8,710 nucleotides of DNA from Candidatus Aminicenans sakinawicola JGI OTU-1 (GCA_000493965.1 AWNV01000035.1:1-8710), one strand, 5' to 3'; shown: positions 1 to 7,061, numbered from the stretch's first letter. Translations and numbers: made by a program. The notes: generated by a model from the letters alone, not told the origin.

Positions 1-98
1 ATCTGCTTCGTTACAGCCCATTCGTGGTGAAGGACCACAACTTCATGCGCTGTGCCTTGCATCTGCAGCAACCTCGACTCGTGAATAATCCAGGTTAG
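1..98. other. Possible end of an unidentified upstream gene or element
   Basis: This stretch is about 50% GC, whereas the next 60 bases are about 22% GC, so it looks like a different compositional block. Three frames are open to the window edge. Plus frame 3 ends in TAG at 96-98, plus frame 2 ends in TAA at 86-88, and one minus-strand frame reads through from near base 98 to base 1. I do not recognise a protein family in any of them and cannot decide the coding strand. A short inverted repeat (GTGGT at 24-28, ACCAC at 34-38) lies inside. It could be the 3' end of an ordinary gene, the edge of a repeat or mobile element, or non-coding. Confidence 0.25.
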
Positions 99-159
99 TT
101 AATATTATTATATACTTTCTTCTTTCCTGTCTAAAGAATTAAATCGTATTTCATGTTCA

Positions 160-187
160 ATTTTATCTTGACAGCACAAGATAAAAT
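160..187. repeat. Perfect 11-bp inverted repeat over the -35 box
   Basis: ATTTTATCTTG at 160-170 is the exact reverse complement of CAAGATAAAAT at 177-187, with a 6-base centre ACAGCA. Allowing a 3-base bulge, the pairing extends outward to TCAA/TTGA. The TTGACA -35 candidate at 168-173 sits at the inner end of the left arm. The arms are AT-rich and no T-run follows, so an operator for a dimeric regulator is more likely than a terminator. If transcription started further upstream it could instead form an RNA hairpin. The symmetry is seen directly; the role is inferred. Confidence 0.55.
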
Positions 188-197
188 AATTGATTAT
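168..197 (+). promoter_or_regulatory. Candidate sigma70-type promoter for the receptor operon
   Basis: A perfect TTGACA lies at 168-173. After an 18-bp spacer comes GATTAT at 192-197, which matches four of six bases of TATAAT. Transcription would start near 204, leaving a very short leader that begins just ahead of the AGGAG at 207-211. The -35 box lies within the inverted repeat at 160-187, so a protein bound there would be expected to block or alter polymerase access. Confidence 0.45.
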
Positions 198-206
198 ACA
201 CTGGAC

Positions 207-211
207 AGGAG
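207..211 (+). promoter_or_regulatory. Ribosome binding site that supports the CTG start
   Basis: AGGAG at 207-211 is followed by nine bases and then CTG at 221. No ATG, GTG or TTG occurs in the receptor's frame between the upstream in-frame stop at 191 and the TTG at 320. The only in-frame start candidate correctly spaced from this site is therefore CTG 221. Confidence 0.55.
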
Positions 212-220
212 AAAAAACAA

Positions 221-3007
221 CTGAATATTATCATTCAGAAAAAACGCTTTATTTACATTTTTTTTATCATTTTTATACTTTTTTTTGGCTCTAAGATCTT
301 TGCGGATGACTACGGCACATTGTTGGGACAAATTATTAACTCTAACAATCAAGCCCTTCCGAATGTTCAGATTTCTATATCAAACAAAGGGACGGATTTT
401 AAACAAGAATTTGTCAGTGATACTACAGGTTCATTTCAGGTTTGCGGGATTCCTCTTGGTCAATACATAATACGCTTCGATGCTAAGGGATTTCAACCTT
501 ATATTAGAGAGAATGTTTTTCTGGAACCTTCTCAAACCCTCTATATTAAGGTCATATTTAAAAGTAAAGAAGCTTCAATATCCAGAATAACCCGCCTCGA
601 CTACTCCAATTGTATATATCAAACAATCCTTGATGAATCTCAAATCAATGAATTACCTTCAGCTCATAATGTTTGGTCTCTTATAGAAAACCAGGATCTC
701 TCGGCAACAACCAATCGTATTGATACAGGAGGTCTCTGGGGAAGCATCCCTGCCCTCTATAGTTCAAGAGGAAGCTGTTCCTGGACTCAGAATATTTATC
801 TCCTCAACGGAATGGACGTCACCGACCCTTACTGGACAGGCAAACCCCTTTTTTTTGCTGATTTTTACGCACTGCGTTATACCCAGCTTATTAATGCCGC
901 GCACCCGGTTCAAGCCCTTAATCCAGGTGGATACTTTAACCTCATGACAAAGGAAGAGACAAATGAATACTACGGCAGCATCTCAATTTTTAACATCCAT
1001 AAATCGTTACAAAGTTCCAACATCTCCCCTGCTCTGAGGAAAGAAGGAATCTTTGAAAGCCACTCATTCAATCATTTAACAGAAGGAAATTTCCATCTGT
1101 CAGGCCCTATAATCCCAGGGAAAATCTCGTTCTTCAGCTCAGTATCTGCCTTTGATACATCACGTAATTTAGCAGACTACGAAAAAGATGATAAATCTTC
1201 AGTCTTATCCGGCCTTTTAAGTTTAAAATTCCGCTATTCTATAAGCACACTGCGTCTTCTCTGGACAGGACAAATCCTGTCTCATCCATCTTTTGGTGCA
1301 GAAAGGAATGTTCCTTTCTCCTCAACTTCTGATCGAAGAGACCTCTATAATGTATTTCAAGCCATATGGGACTTTAGAATTCGAGAGAACAATTTCCTTA
1401 AGGCGGGCCTTTGTTTTAGCCATGGAGACATCCGTTCCTCTTACCAGAATGAGCCTCTCGACTATTACGGGAAGGATATCTTCAATAAAATTCCCTCTGG
1501 AGCGGCTCCTCTTTCCTCGCAGGATAAGCGCAGTCGTTTAAACTTTCTTGTCAAAGGAGAATCGCTTTTTTCATTCTTCCCAAATGCAAGATACAAATTA
1601 CAATACGGCTTCCAACTTCAGCATTGTGTTTCCTCTTCACTGCAAGAAATCAAAGACAATCTTTACTTACATTTTTTTCAGGGCCTTCCCCTTGAAATCG
1701 TTAAATATAATACTCCTATTGAGCATCAGGAATCAGCTTTTCATTTAAATCTTTTTATTCAAAACACAGTAACTCTTTCAAATTTTTTCTCCTTTTATTT
1801 TGGGTTTAACCTTGCCTCAAGCAGAGGCGGAAAACCTGGCCAATCTTCTCTTTCGGATGGAACAGGAGTAAAAAGCAGTATTAGCTGGCTAAATATTGCT
1901 CCCCGTGTTGGATTTATCATTCCTCTGTCTAAAGCAAAAACATCGGCATTGAAAATTTCCTTCGCACGTTATTATTTCACCCTACCCCTTCACTATCTGA
2001 CATACGGTAATCCTGATGCGCTCGGAGGATCTGTTTACACCTGGAATGATCAAAACAAAGACAACCTCTTTCAAGAAAATGAAATAGGTACACTTATCAG
2101 ACGGGAGGGGCCTTTTTTCTCAAGAATTGACCCTGATTTAAAAAGACCTTACACTGACGAGGTTGCTATTTCTTATGCCTGCACATTCAGTTCCAACTGG
2201 TATTTTTCTCTCGGAGGATTTTATAGAGCAACAAACAATCTTATAAAAACAGTTAACATTGGAGTACCATTTTCTGAATATGACCCCGTATATTTCATAG
2301 ATGATGGCGATGATATGATTCCATTCTCTAGTGACGATCTGCTTTTAACTGTATACAATCAAAAGAAAGAAAGTCTCGGTCAGGATTTTTTTCTTCTTTC
2401 CAACTGGGAGTCAGATAAAAGAGTATCCAATTATTTTGGTTTTGACCTCAACCTTATTAAAAAATTCAGCTCAAAATTCACTTTCTTTCTTTCTCTTACC
2501 GCAATCCAGGCAGATGGAACAACAAATCCTGGAAATACAGAATGGAAAAATGATGACGGACTCATAGGAACTCTATATGATAATCCAAATACCCTTATTA
2601 ATGCCACAGGAAGGCTGCGCTTTGACAGAGGTTACACTGGCAGGCTTGGCTTTAATTATTTGGCTCCATTTGATATAAGAATTGCATGTATTATTAAATA
2701 TTACGATGGTCAGCCTTTTGCAAGAAAAATCATCATTACCGGATTTAACCAGGGTCCTTTTTATATCATGGCTCATCCCCGTGGGGTTGCCAGATATGAA
2801 TACAATAGAACAATAGACATAAGAATTGAGAAACAATTAAATTTTGGAGAAAAAAGATTGAGAATAATTCTCGACGGATTTAATATTCTTAATCGTGGGC
2901 TTGCCACAGAAGAAAATGAATGGACAGGGCCAGAATTTCCTCTCCGCTTTGCAACAGAAATTCAATCTCCAAGGGTATTCCGTATTGGCTTGGCTTATGA
3001 ATTCTAA
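221..3007 (+). CDS. TonB-dependent-receptor-like outer membrane protein with carboxypeptidase-regulatory-like domain
   Basis: The predicted 928-residue protein fits the family of large outer-membrane barrels with an N-terminal regulatory domain, usually TonB-energised importers. From CTG 221 it begins with a signal peptide: Lys7-Lys8-Arg9, a hydrophobic run to about residue 22, and likely cleavage after KIFA (residue 28). A carboxypeptidase-regulatory-like beta-sandwich follows (about 33-115), then a plug-like region (about 135-245, with LNGMDVTDP at 195-203) and a long barrel ending in the aromatic terminus GLAYEF. An EF-hand-like loop, D610-x-N-x-D-x6-E621, and an Asp cluster at 694-706 probably lie in extracellular loops. 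I see no obvious TonB box, so the substrate and energy coupling are unknown. Starting at TTG 320 instead would delete the signal peptide and leave an outer-membrane protein without export. It is the first gene of a three-gene block and its end overlaps the next gene by 11 bp. Confidence 0.85.
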   Translation: MNIIIQKKRFIYIFFIIFILFFGSKIFADDYGTLLGQIINSNNQALPNVQISISNKGTDFKQEFVSDTTGSFQVCGIPLGQYIIRFDAKGFQPYIRENVFLEPSQTLYIKVIFKSKEASISRITRLDYSNCIYQTILDESQINELPSAHNVWSLIENQDLSATTNRIDTGGLWGSIPALYSSRGSCSWTQNIYLLNGMDVTDPYWTGKPLFFADFYALRYTQLINAAHPVQALNPGGYFNLMTKEETNEYYGSISIFNIHKSLQSSNISPALRKEGIFESHSFNHLTEGNFHLSGPIIPGKISFFSSVSAFDTSRNLADYEKDDKSSVLSGLLSLKFRYSISTLRLLWTGQILSHPSFGAERNVPFSSTSDRRDLYNVFQAIWDFRIRENNFLKAGLCFSHGDIRSSYQNEPLDYYGKDIFNKIPSGAAPLSSQDKRSRLNFLVKGESLFSFFPNARYKLQYGFQLQHCVSSSLQEIKDNLYLHFFQGLPLEIVKYNTPIEHQESAFHLNLFIQNTVTLSNFFSFYFGFNLASSRGGKPGQSSLSDGTGVKSSISWLNIAPRVGFIIPLSKAKTSALKISFARYYFTLPLHYLTYGNPDALGGSVYTWNDQNKDNLFQENEIGTLIRREGPFFSRIDPDLKRPYTDEVAISYACTFSSNWYFSLGGFYRATNNLIKTVNIGVPFSEYDPVYFIDDGDDMIPFSSDDLLLTVYNQKKESLGQDFFLLSNWESDKRVSNYFGFDLNLIKKFSSKFTFFLSLTAIQADGTTNPGNTEWKNDDGLIGTLYDNPNTLINATGRLRFDRGYTGRLGFNYLAPFDIRIACIIKYYDGQPFARKIIITGFNQGPFYIMAHPRGVARYEYNRTIDIRIEKQLNFGEKRLRIILDGFNILNRGLATEENEWTGPEFPLRFATEIQSPRVFRIGLAYEF

Positions 3008-3818
3008 AAAAATATTTTCAATTTTATTTCTTTTCTTTTTTCTTATAATTTCTTTTATACCCTGTCAAATTTTCGCGCAAGATATATTTATATGGCGCCC
3101 TGATCTAAACAAAAAAAATCTATCTGAGCAGCATAAAATATTCATCCATGGAGAGTACTTTGTACAGCTCCAATCCCCATGTACCTTCCCAAGCTATAAC
3201 GACCTCAGCGGCCCTGAAGACAGATGGAACTATGGATTTCAAAACCGCATTTTTTTCACACGAAACACGAGTTTCCTCGGTCAACTTATCACTCATGATG
3301 ATGGCGGAAGGAGGACTAAATTCGACTGGCATTTTTCTCTCAGGCATTCTCCTTTCGAAAACCTTGTATTTATAATAGGCCACGACAGCAACCATGACTC
3401 TGACTTCCAGAGCCATCTTAACCAAAAATCTTTTTATCTTAACCGCAATTACATCGGATTCGGCATTCCTTTCCAAACAGAGGCTCTTTATGTTGAACCG
3501 TTCACATGGTTTCTCCACCACACAAACCATAAAGGGCATCTAGACTTTTCAGGAGAGAAACTGCGCCAGGAATATGGTATAAGATTAGGCCTGCGCCTAA
3601 AAAAATTTGCAGTCGCAAATCTTCAGGTATTATCTCAGAGTGAAAAAATTTTCTCACTTGCCCAGACTATCAGAGCCGATTTGATCATCAGAATAAAACT
3701 CCTGGATTATTTCGAACTGTCCCTTGGAACAAGCCTATGGAAAGACATAACTGAAAGCCGACTTGAAAACAAAAAATATTTTTATAAATTCATATGGGGT
3801 ATTGCCATTCCATTTTAA
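2997..3818 (+). CDS. Predicted outer-membrane beta-barrel protein of unknown function
   Basis: I do not recognise a specific family. The 273-residue product starts with a clear signal peptide: Lys4-Lys5, a hydrophobic stretch to about residue 21, and probable cleavage after QIFA (residue 28). The mature part alternates polar and aromatic residues, is rich in Phe, Tyr and Trp, and ends in Phe, as expected of a small outer-membrane barrel. It has two conspicuous His/Asp-rich patches, HDSNHDSD at 129-136 and LHHTNHKGHLDF at 173-184, which could bind metal or form an active site facing outward. ATG 2997 is chosen because the signal peptide begins exactly there; upstream in-frame codons only extend into the receptor gene. 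There is no good ribosome binding site, so translation is probably coupled to the receptor through the 11-bp overlap. Faint resemblance to lipid A deacylases or DUF1207 proteins is too weak to call. Confidence 0.75.
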   Translation: MNSKKIFSILFLFFFLIISFIPCQIFAQDIFIWRPDLNKKNLSEQHKIFIHGEYFVQLQSPCTFPSYNDLSGPEDRWNYGFQNRIFFTRNTSFLGQLITHDDGGRRTKFDWHFSLRHSPFENLVFIIGHDSNHDSDFQSHLNQKSFYLNRNYIGFGIPFQTEALYVEPFTWFLHHTNHKGHLDFSGEKLRQEYGIRLGLRLKKFAVANLQVLSQSEKIFSLAQTIRADLIIRIKLLDYFELSLGTSLWKDITESRLENKKYFYKFIWGIAIPF

Positions 3819-3828
3819 AGAAATAATA

Positions 3829-5850
3829 ATGCTTTCTATAACTGGAAAATTTATCTTTTCTTTCATTATCATTGCAACATTTTTTGCCTTTGCTATTCCC
3901 GTCTATTATCGATACAGAATCATTAGGTCCGGGCTTCCGGATAAAAGGTTTAATAATTTCGGAAAAAGGATCTGGCAGGCACTGACCAAAGTATTATTCC
4001 AGAGATGCACACTTAAAAATGAAAGATTATTCACTGGTTTTATGCATGTTTTCATTTTCTATGGGGCTCTTACTTTTGATACTATGTCTGTCAATCATAC
4101 ACTTGAAGGATTTATCCCAAATTTTTTTATTTTTGGCAGTACAAATTTCGGCCTTTTCTTTTCCTTTTTAGTTGATGTCTTTGCTATTCTTGTCCTTTCA
4201 AGCGTAGTCTTTTTTACTATAAAAAGATTTATAGTTAGGCCAAAAGCCTATGACACAACCCTTCTTGATTCGGGAATTATTTATATTCTTCTCACAGTAG
4301 TAACTTTAAGCTACCTTTATTTTGAAGCTTTTTCAATTGCTCACATTCCAGATATGGAACGTTTTTCTTTTCTGGGAGGACTTCTAGCCCAAACAATAAA
4401 AAATTCTGGCCTGAGTTCGAGGATTATAACTCTGCATTTCAATATTTCCTGGTGGCTTCATATTCTTATAGTTTACGGATTTATTGCCTATGTTCCCTAT
4501 TCTAAATACTTTCACATGTTTGCAGCACCTTTTAATGTGCTTTTCAATTCTGATAATCCTTCAGGAGAATTAAAATCTTTGGATATCGAGAATTCAGAAG
4601 TTTTTGGAGTCGAAAAAGTTTCAGACTACACATGGAAAGATTTCCTGGATGCATTTGCCTGTATGGAATGCGGCCGGTGTCAGGATGCCTGCCCAGCTTT
4701 TGCCAGCGAAAAACCACTATCTCCAAAAATGATTATTTTCAACTTAAAAAATCATCTTCTAAAACAAGGCAAAAATCTCATAAAAAATAAAAAAGAGAAG
4801 ATCCCCCTTCTGATGAGCGAAGTATATACAGGAGAAGAAATCTGGTCATGCACTACGTGTGGGGCCTGTATGCATGTTTGTCCTGTTGAAATACAACATA
4901 TTCCAAAAATTATTGGACTCAGACAGAGCCAGGTATTGATGGAAAGCAAATTTCCCTCTGAATTGAATTCGTTGTTCAGAAATATGGAAACTAACAGCAA
5001 TCCATGGGGAATCGGTTTTGCAGATAGAGCCAATTGGACCAAAGATCTAAATGTAAAATTAATGAGTGAACATACGGATACTGAATATCTTCTCTGGCTG
5101 GGATGTGCAGGTTCTTTTGATGAGAATGGAAAAAAAATTGCCACGGCCTTGATATCAGTTCTTAATAAGGCTGGAATAGATTATGCAGTTCTTGGATCGG
5201 AAGAAAAATGTTGTGGCGATTCAGTAAAAAGACTGGGCAATGAGTATTTATTCCAGATGCAGGCTTGTGAAAACATTAAAATGTTTTGTAAATACAACGT
5301 CAAAAAAATCATTGTTATGTGTCCTCATGGATATAATACTTTTAAACACGAATACAAAAATCTTCTCGAGTTAATTCCTGATATTTCCACAGGTGATAAA
5401 GAACATATTAAAAATATTGAAGTCATCCACCATGTCCAACTTATCGCAAAACTCATTCGAGAAGGGCAGCTTCCAATAAATTGTAACATGAAAGAGCTGT
5501 TTACATATCATGATTCCTGCTATTTAGGCCGACAAAATAATATTATTAACGAACCCCGCGATATCCTGTCAAAGTTGAGCCAGAAAAGTATAATCGAACT
5601 TAAAAACAACAAAGAACACAGTTTTTGCTGTGGAGCTGGGGGTGGATTGATGTGGGTAGAGGAATTACTGGGGACCCGTATAAATCATATTAGAACAGAT
5701 GAAATAATTGATTCTAATGCTGATGTTGTTGTTACATCATGCCCTTTCTGCCAAACCATGATTCAGGATGGACTCAAGGACAAAGAAAAAGAAAGTATTA
5801 AAGTAAAAGATATCGTACAGGTGGTTGCTGAGGCAATAGAATATGAATAA
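3829..5850 (+). CDS. Membrane-anchored (Fe-S)-binding oxidoreductase, EtfD/HdrD-like (probable ETF:menaquinone oxidoreductase)
   Basis: The 673-residue protein joins a NarI-like membrane domain to an HdrD-like domain. Membrane helices are predicted near residues 7-28, 68-88, 108-131, 147-168 and 205-228, with His73, His211 and His229 as candidate heme b ligands. Two 4Fe-4S motifs follow: C278-x2-C281-x2-C284-x3-C288-P and C341-x2-C344-x2-C347-x3-C351-P. Then come two CCG domains: C426, C461-C462-G, C498 and C564, C600-C601-G, C638-x2-C641. The first ends in CPHG, so it lacks the last cysteine. This architecture matches the family (DUF224/EtfD) that passes electrons from electron-transferring flavoprotein to menaquinone in anaerobes oxidising acyl-CoAs; DsrK- and HdrD-type proteins are related alternatives. 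No etfAB is in the window, so the electron donor is inferred. ATG 3829 lies 10 bp after the previous stop; a TTG at 3763 inside that gene is less likely. Confidence 0.88.
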   Translation: MLSITGKFIFSFIIIATFFAFAIPVYYRYRIIRSGLPDKRFNNFGKRIWQALTKVLFQRCTLKNERLFTGFMHVFIFYGALTFDTMSVNHTLEGFIPNFFIFGSTNFGLFFSFLVDVFAILVLSSVVFFTIKRFIVRPKAYDTTLLDSGIIYILLTVVTLSYLYFEAFSIAHIPDMERFSFLGGLLAQTIKNSGLSSRIITLHFNISWWLHILIVYGFIAYVPYSKYFHMFAAPFNVLFNSDNPSGELKSLDIENSEVFGVEKVSDYTWKDFLDAFACMECGRCQDACPAFASEKPLSPKMIIFNLKNHLLKQGKNLIKNKKEKIPLLMSEVYTGEEIWSCTTCGACMHVCPVEIQHIPKIIGLRQSQVLMESKFPSELNSLFRNMETNSNPWGIGFADRANWTKDLNVKLMSEHTDTEYLLWLGCAGSFDENGKKIATALISVLNKAGIDYAVLGSEEKCCGDSVKRLGNEYLFQMQACENIKMFCKYNVKKIIVMCPHGYNTFKHEYKNLLELIPDISTGDKEHIKNIEVIHHVQLIAKLIREGQLPINCNMKELFTYHDSCYLGRQNNIINEPRDILSKLSQKSIIELKNNKEHSFCCGAGGGLMWVEELLGTRINHIRTDEIIDSNADVVVTSCPFCQTMIQDGLKDKEKESIKVKDIVQVVAEAIEYE

Positions 5851-5851
5851 T

Positions 5852-6886
5852 TCATTTTAAAAGGATTGCCCTGAAAGCTGCTATTGCACTATCTATATCT
5901 TCATCGTCTATATCTTTATTTGTTACAAAACGGGACCCTCCTGCAACAGGCAAAGCCAATATGCCCCGATCCTCTAATCGGGACAGAAGTTCTTGAGTAG
6001 AAAGAGTTGGATGATTAAACCCAAATATTATGATATCGGTTTCTATATTTTCCGGATCTAGGTCAATGCCAGGAAGTCCAGCAATGCCTAAAGCCAGATT
6101 TTTTGCCCTGACATGATCCTCCTTTAACCTATCTACCATCTCAGTTAAAGATATGATCCCTGCTGCTGCCAGAATTCCCACCTGCCTCATTCCCCCACCC
6201 AGCACTTTTCTTATTCTGCGAGCATATTCTATAAAATCCCTAGAGCCAACCAACATCGAACCCACTGGAGAAGACAGCCCTTTTGAAAGACAAAACATCA
6301 TAGAATCCCCAATCTTCGCATACTCTTTTACAGGAATCCCTGAAGCTACACTGGCATTAAAAACTCGTGCACCATCAAAATGAATTTTCAAATTATGCTT
6401 ATCTGCTACTTCTCTAACAGCTCTTAAATTCTCCATTGGTACAACTGCCCCACTCCAAGCATTATGAGTATTTTCAACACAAATAAGAGATGTCCTTGGG
6501 AAATGAACAGAAGGTATTCTTATGTTGCGTTCAATTTCCTCAGGGTCCATTGCTCCACGATTAGAAGTGATCGGACGAGGAGTAATTCTTGATATAAAAG
6601 TCATGTGTGTGGATTCCATGTTATAAATATGGGACTTTGCTTCTACAATGACCTCATCCAATTCTGTTGTCCACACTTTGACTGCGATAGAATTTCCCAT
6701 AGTTCCAGAAGGAACATACAAACTAGCCTCTTTCCCCATCATTTCTGCTGATATAGATTCAAGTTTTTTAACCGTAGGGTCATCTCCCAAAACATCATCT
6801 CCCACAATAGCCTCAGCCATTGCTTTTCGCATTCTTTTGGTCGGCCTTGTAACTGTATCACTTCTAAAATCTGAATATTTTCTCAT
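5852..6886 (-). CDS. ltaE: Low-specificity L-threonine aldolase (PLP-dependent)
   Basis: The 344-residue product is a fold-type I PLP enzyme that cleaves L-threonine or L-allo-threonine to glycine and acetaldehyde in the cytoplasm. The N-terminal signature FRSDTVTRPT is at 7-16, SHIY with His86 at 85-88 (the position of the PLP-stacking histidine), ENTHN at 138-142, HFDGAR with the PLP-binding Asp171 at 169-174, and CLSKG at 199-203 with Lys202 as the Schiff-base lysine. GGGMRQ and a typical C-terminal domain follow, and length is normal for the family. The start is fixed by a strong AAGGAG eight bases upstream of ATG 6886; a longer frame up to 6940 has no such support and precedes the family's normal N-terminus. 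The gene opposes its neighbours: it converges on the Fe-S gene with one base between stops and diverges from the PASTA operon, so it is probably monocistronic. Confidence 0.95.
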   Translation of the reverse strand: MRKYSDFRSDTVTRPTKRMRKAMAEAIVGDDVLGDDPTVKKLESISAEMMGKEASLYVPSGTMGNSIAVKVWTTELDEVIVEAKSHIYNMESTHMTFISRITPRPITSNRGAMDPEEIERNIRIPSVHFPRTSLICVENTHNAWSGAVVPMENLRAVREVADKHNLKIHFDGARVFNASVASGIPVKEYAKIGDSMMFCLSKGLSSPVGSMLVGSRDFIEYARRIRKVLGGGMRQVGILAAAGIISLTEMVDRLKEDHVRAKNLALGIAGLPGIDLDPENIETDIIIFGFNHPTLSTQELLSRLEDRGILALPVAGGSRFVTNKDIDDEDIDSAIAAFRAILLK

Positions 6887-6894
6887 TTTATGAT

Positions 6895-6900
6895 CTCCTT
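6895..6900 (-). promoter_or_regulatory. Ribosome binding site of ltaE
   Basis: On the minus strand AAGGAG ends eight bases before ATG 6886. It decides the start in favour of the 344-residue protein over a version extended to 6940. Confidence 0.8.
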
Positions 6901-6911
6901 TCCATACATCC

Positions 6912-6940
6912 ATTGTAAATAAAAAAATGATGTTCGGCAA
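6912..6940 (-). promoter_or_regulatory. Candidate ltaE promoter
   Basis: Read on the minus strand, TTGCCG (6940-6935) and TACAAT (6917-6912) are separated by exactly 17 bp. They match four of six and five of six bases of the sigma70 consensus boxes. Transcription would begin around 6905, just upstream of the AAGGAG. This also argues against translation starting at 6940, which would lie within the -35 box. Confidence 0.5.
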
Positions 6941-6983
6941 ATAATTCGGTTAGTTTTTTACTGAAAATGGAACTTTTTTCAGG

Positions 6984-7012
6984 TTTACTTGGTTGATAAT
7001 CTATGGTATAGA
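6984..7012 (+). promoter_or_regulatory. Weak candidate promoter for the PASTA-rpe operon
   Basis: TTTACT at 6984-6989 and TATAGA at 7007-7012 are 17 bp apart; each matches four of six consensus bases. The -10 box overlaps the inverted repeat ATCTAT-GGT-ATAGAT at 6999-7013, a possible small operator. A promoter is needed in this region because the upstream gene is on the other strand, but in such AT-rich DNA the exact boxes are uncertain. Confidence 0.3.
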
Positions 7013-7061
7013 TAACTTTGATTTTATTGTAATAATGATTCTGTTGTAATAATATTTCACT

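Larger units (their letters stand above)
99..220. other. AT-rich intergenic region upstream of the receptor gene
   Basis: No coding frame is convincing here. The stretch is strongly AT-rich. Its second half carries a promoter-like sequence, a perfect inverted repeat and the ribosome binding site of the next gene, listed separately. I see no GC-rich hairpin followed by a T-run, so no intrinsic terminator for whatever lies upstream. Confidence 0.6.

Noticed and set aside
160..190. Intrinsic terminator for the upstream element
   Set aside because: The stem has few G-C pairs and is followed by mixed AT sequence, not a T-run on either strand long enough to support termination; it fits an operator better.
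285..470. 61-residue plus-strand frame at the start of the receptor
   Set aside because: It overlaps the signal peptide and regulatory domain in another frame and has no recognisable features.
2895..2996. N-terminal extension of the barrel protein
   Set aside because: The extension overlaps the conserved barrel end of the receptor and would bury the signal peptide; ATG 2997 places it at the N-terminus.
3120..3539. 139-residue open frame on the minus strand
   Set aside because: It lies wholly opposite the barrel-protein gene, has no ribosome binding site I can see, shows no recognised domain, and its composition is that of an antisense shadow.
3763..3828. TTG-initiated extension of the Fe-S oxidoreductase
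   Set aside because: It lies inside the preceding gene, lacks a ribosome binding site, and ATG 3829 gives the normal short N-terminus before the first membrane helix.
4752..5144. 130-residue open frame on the minus strand
   Set aside because: It is antisense to the conserved cluster-binding part of the Fe-S oxidoreductase; no family resemblance and no promoter or ribosome binding site.
6887..6940. N-terminal extension of the threonine aldolase
   Set aside because: The added residues precede the family's usual N-terminus, overlap the best promoter candidate, and the strong AAGGAG is positioned for ATG 6886.
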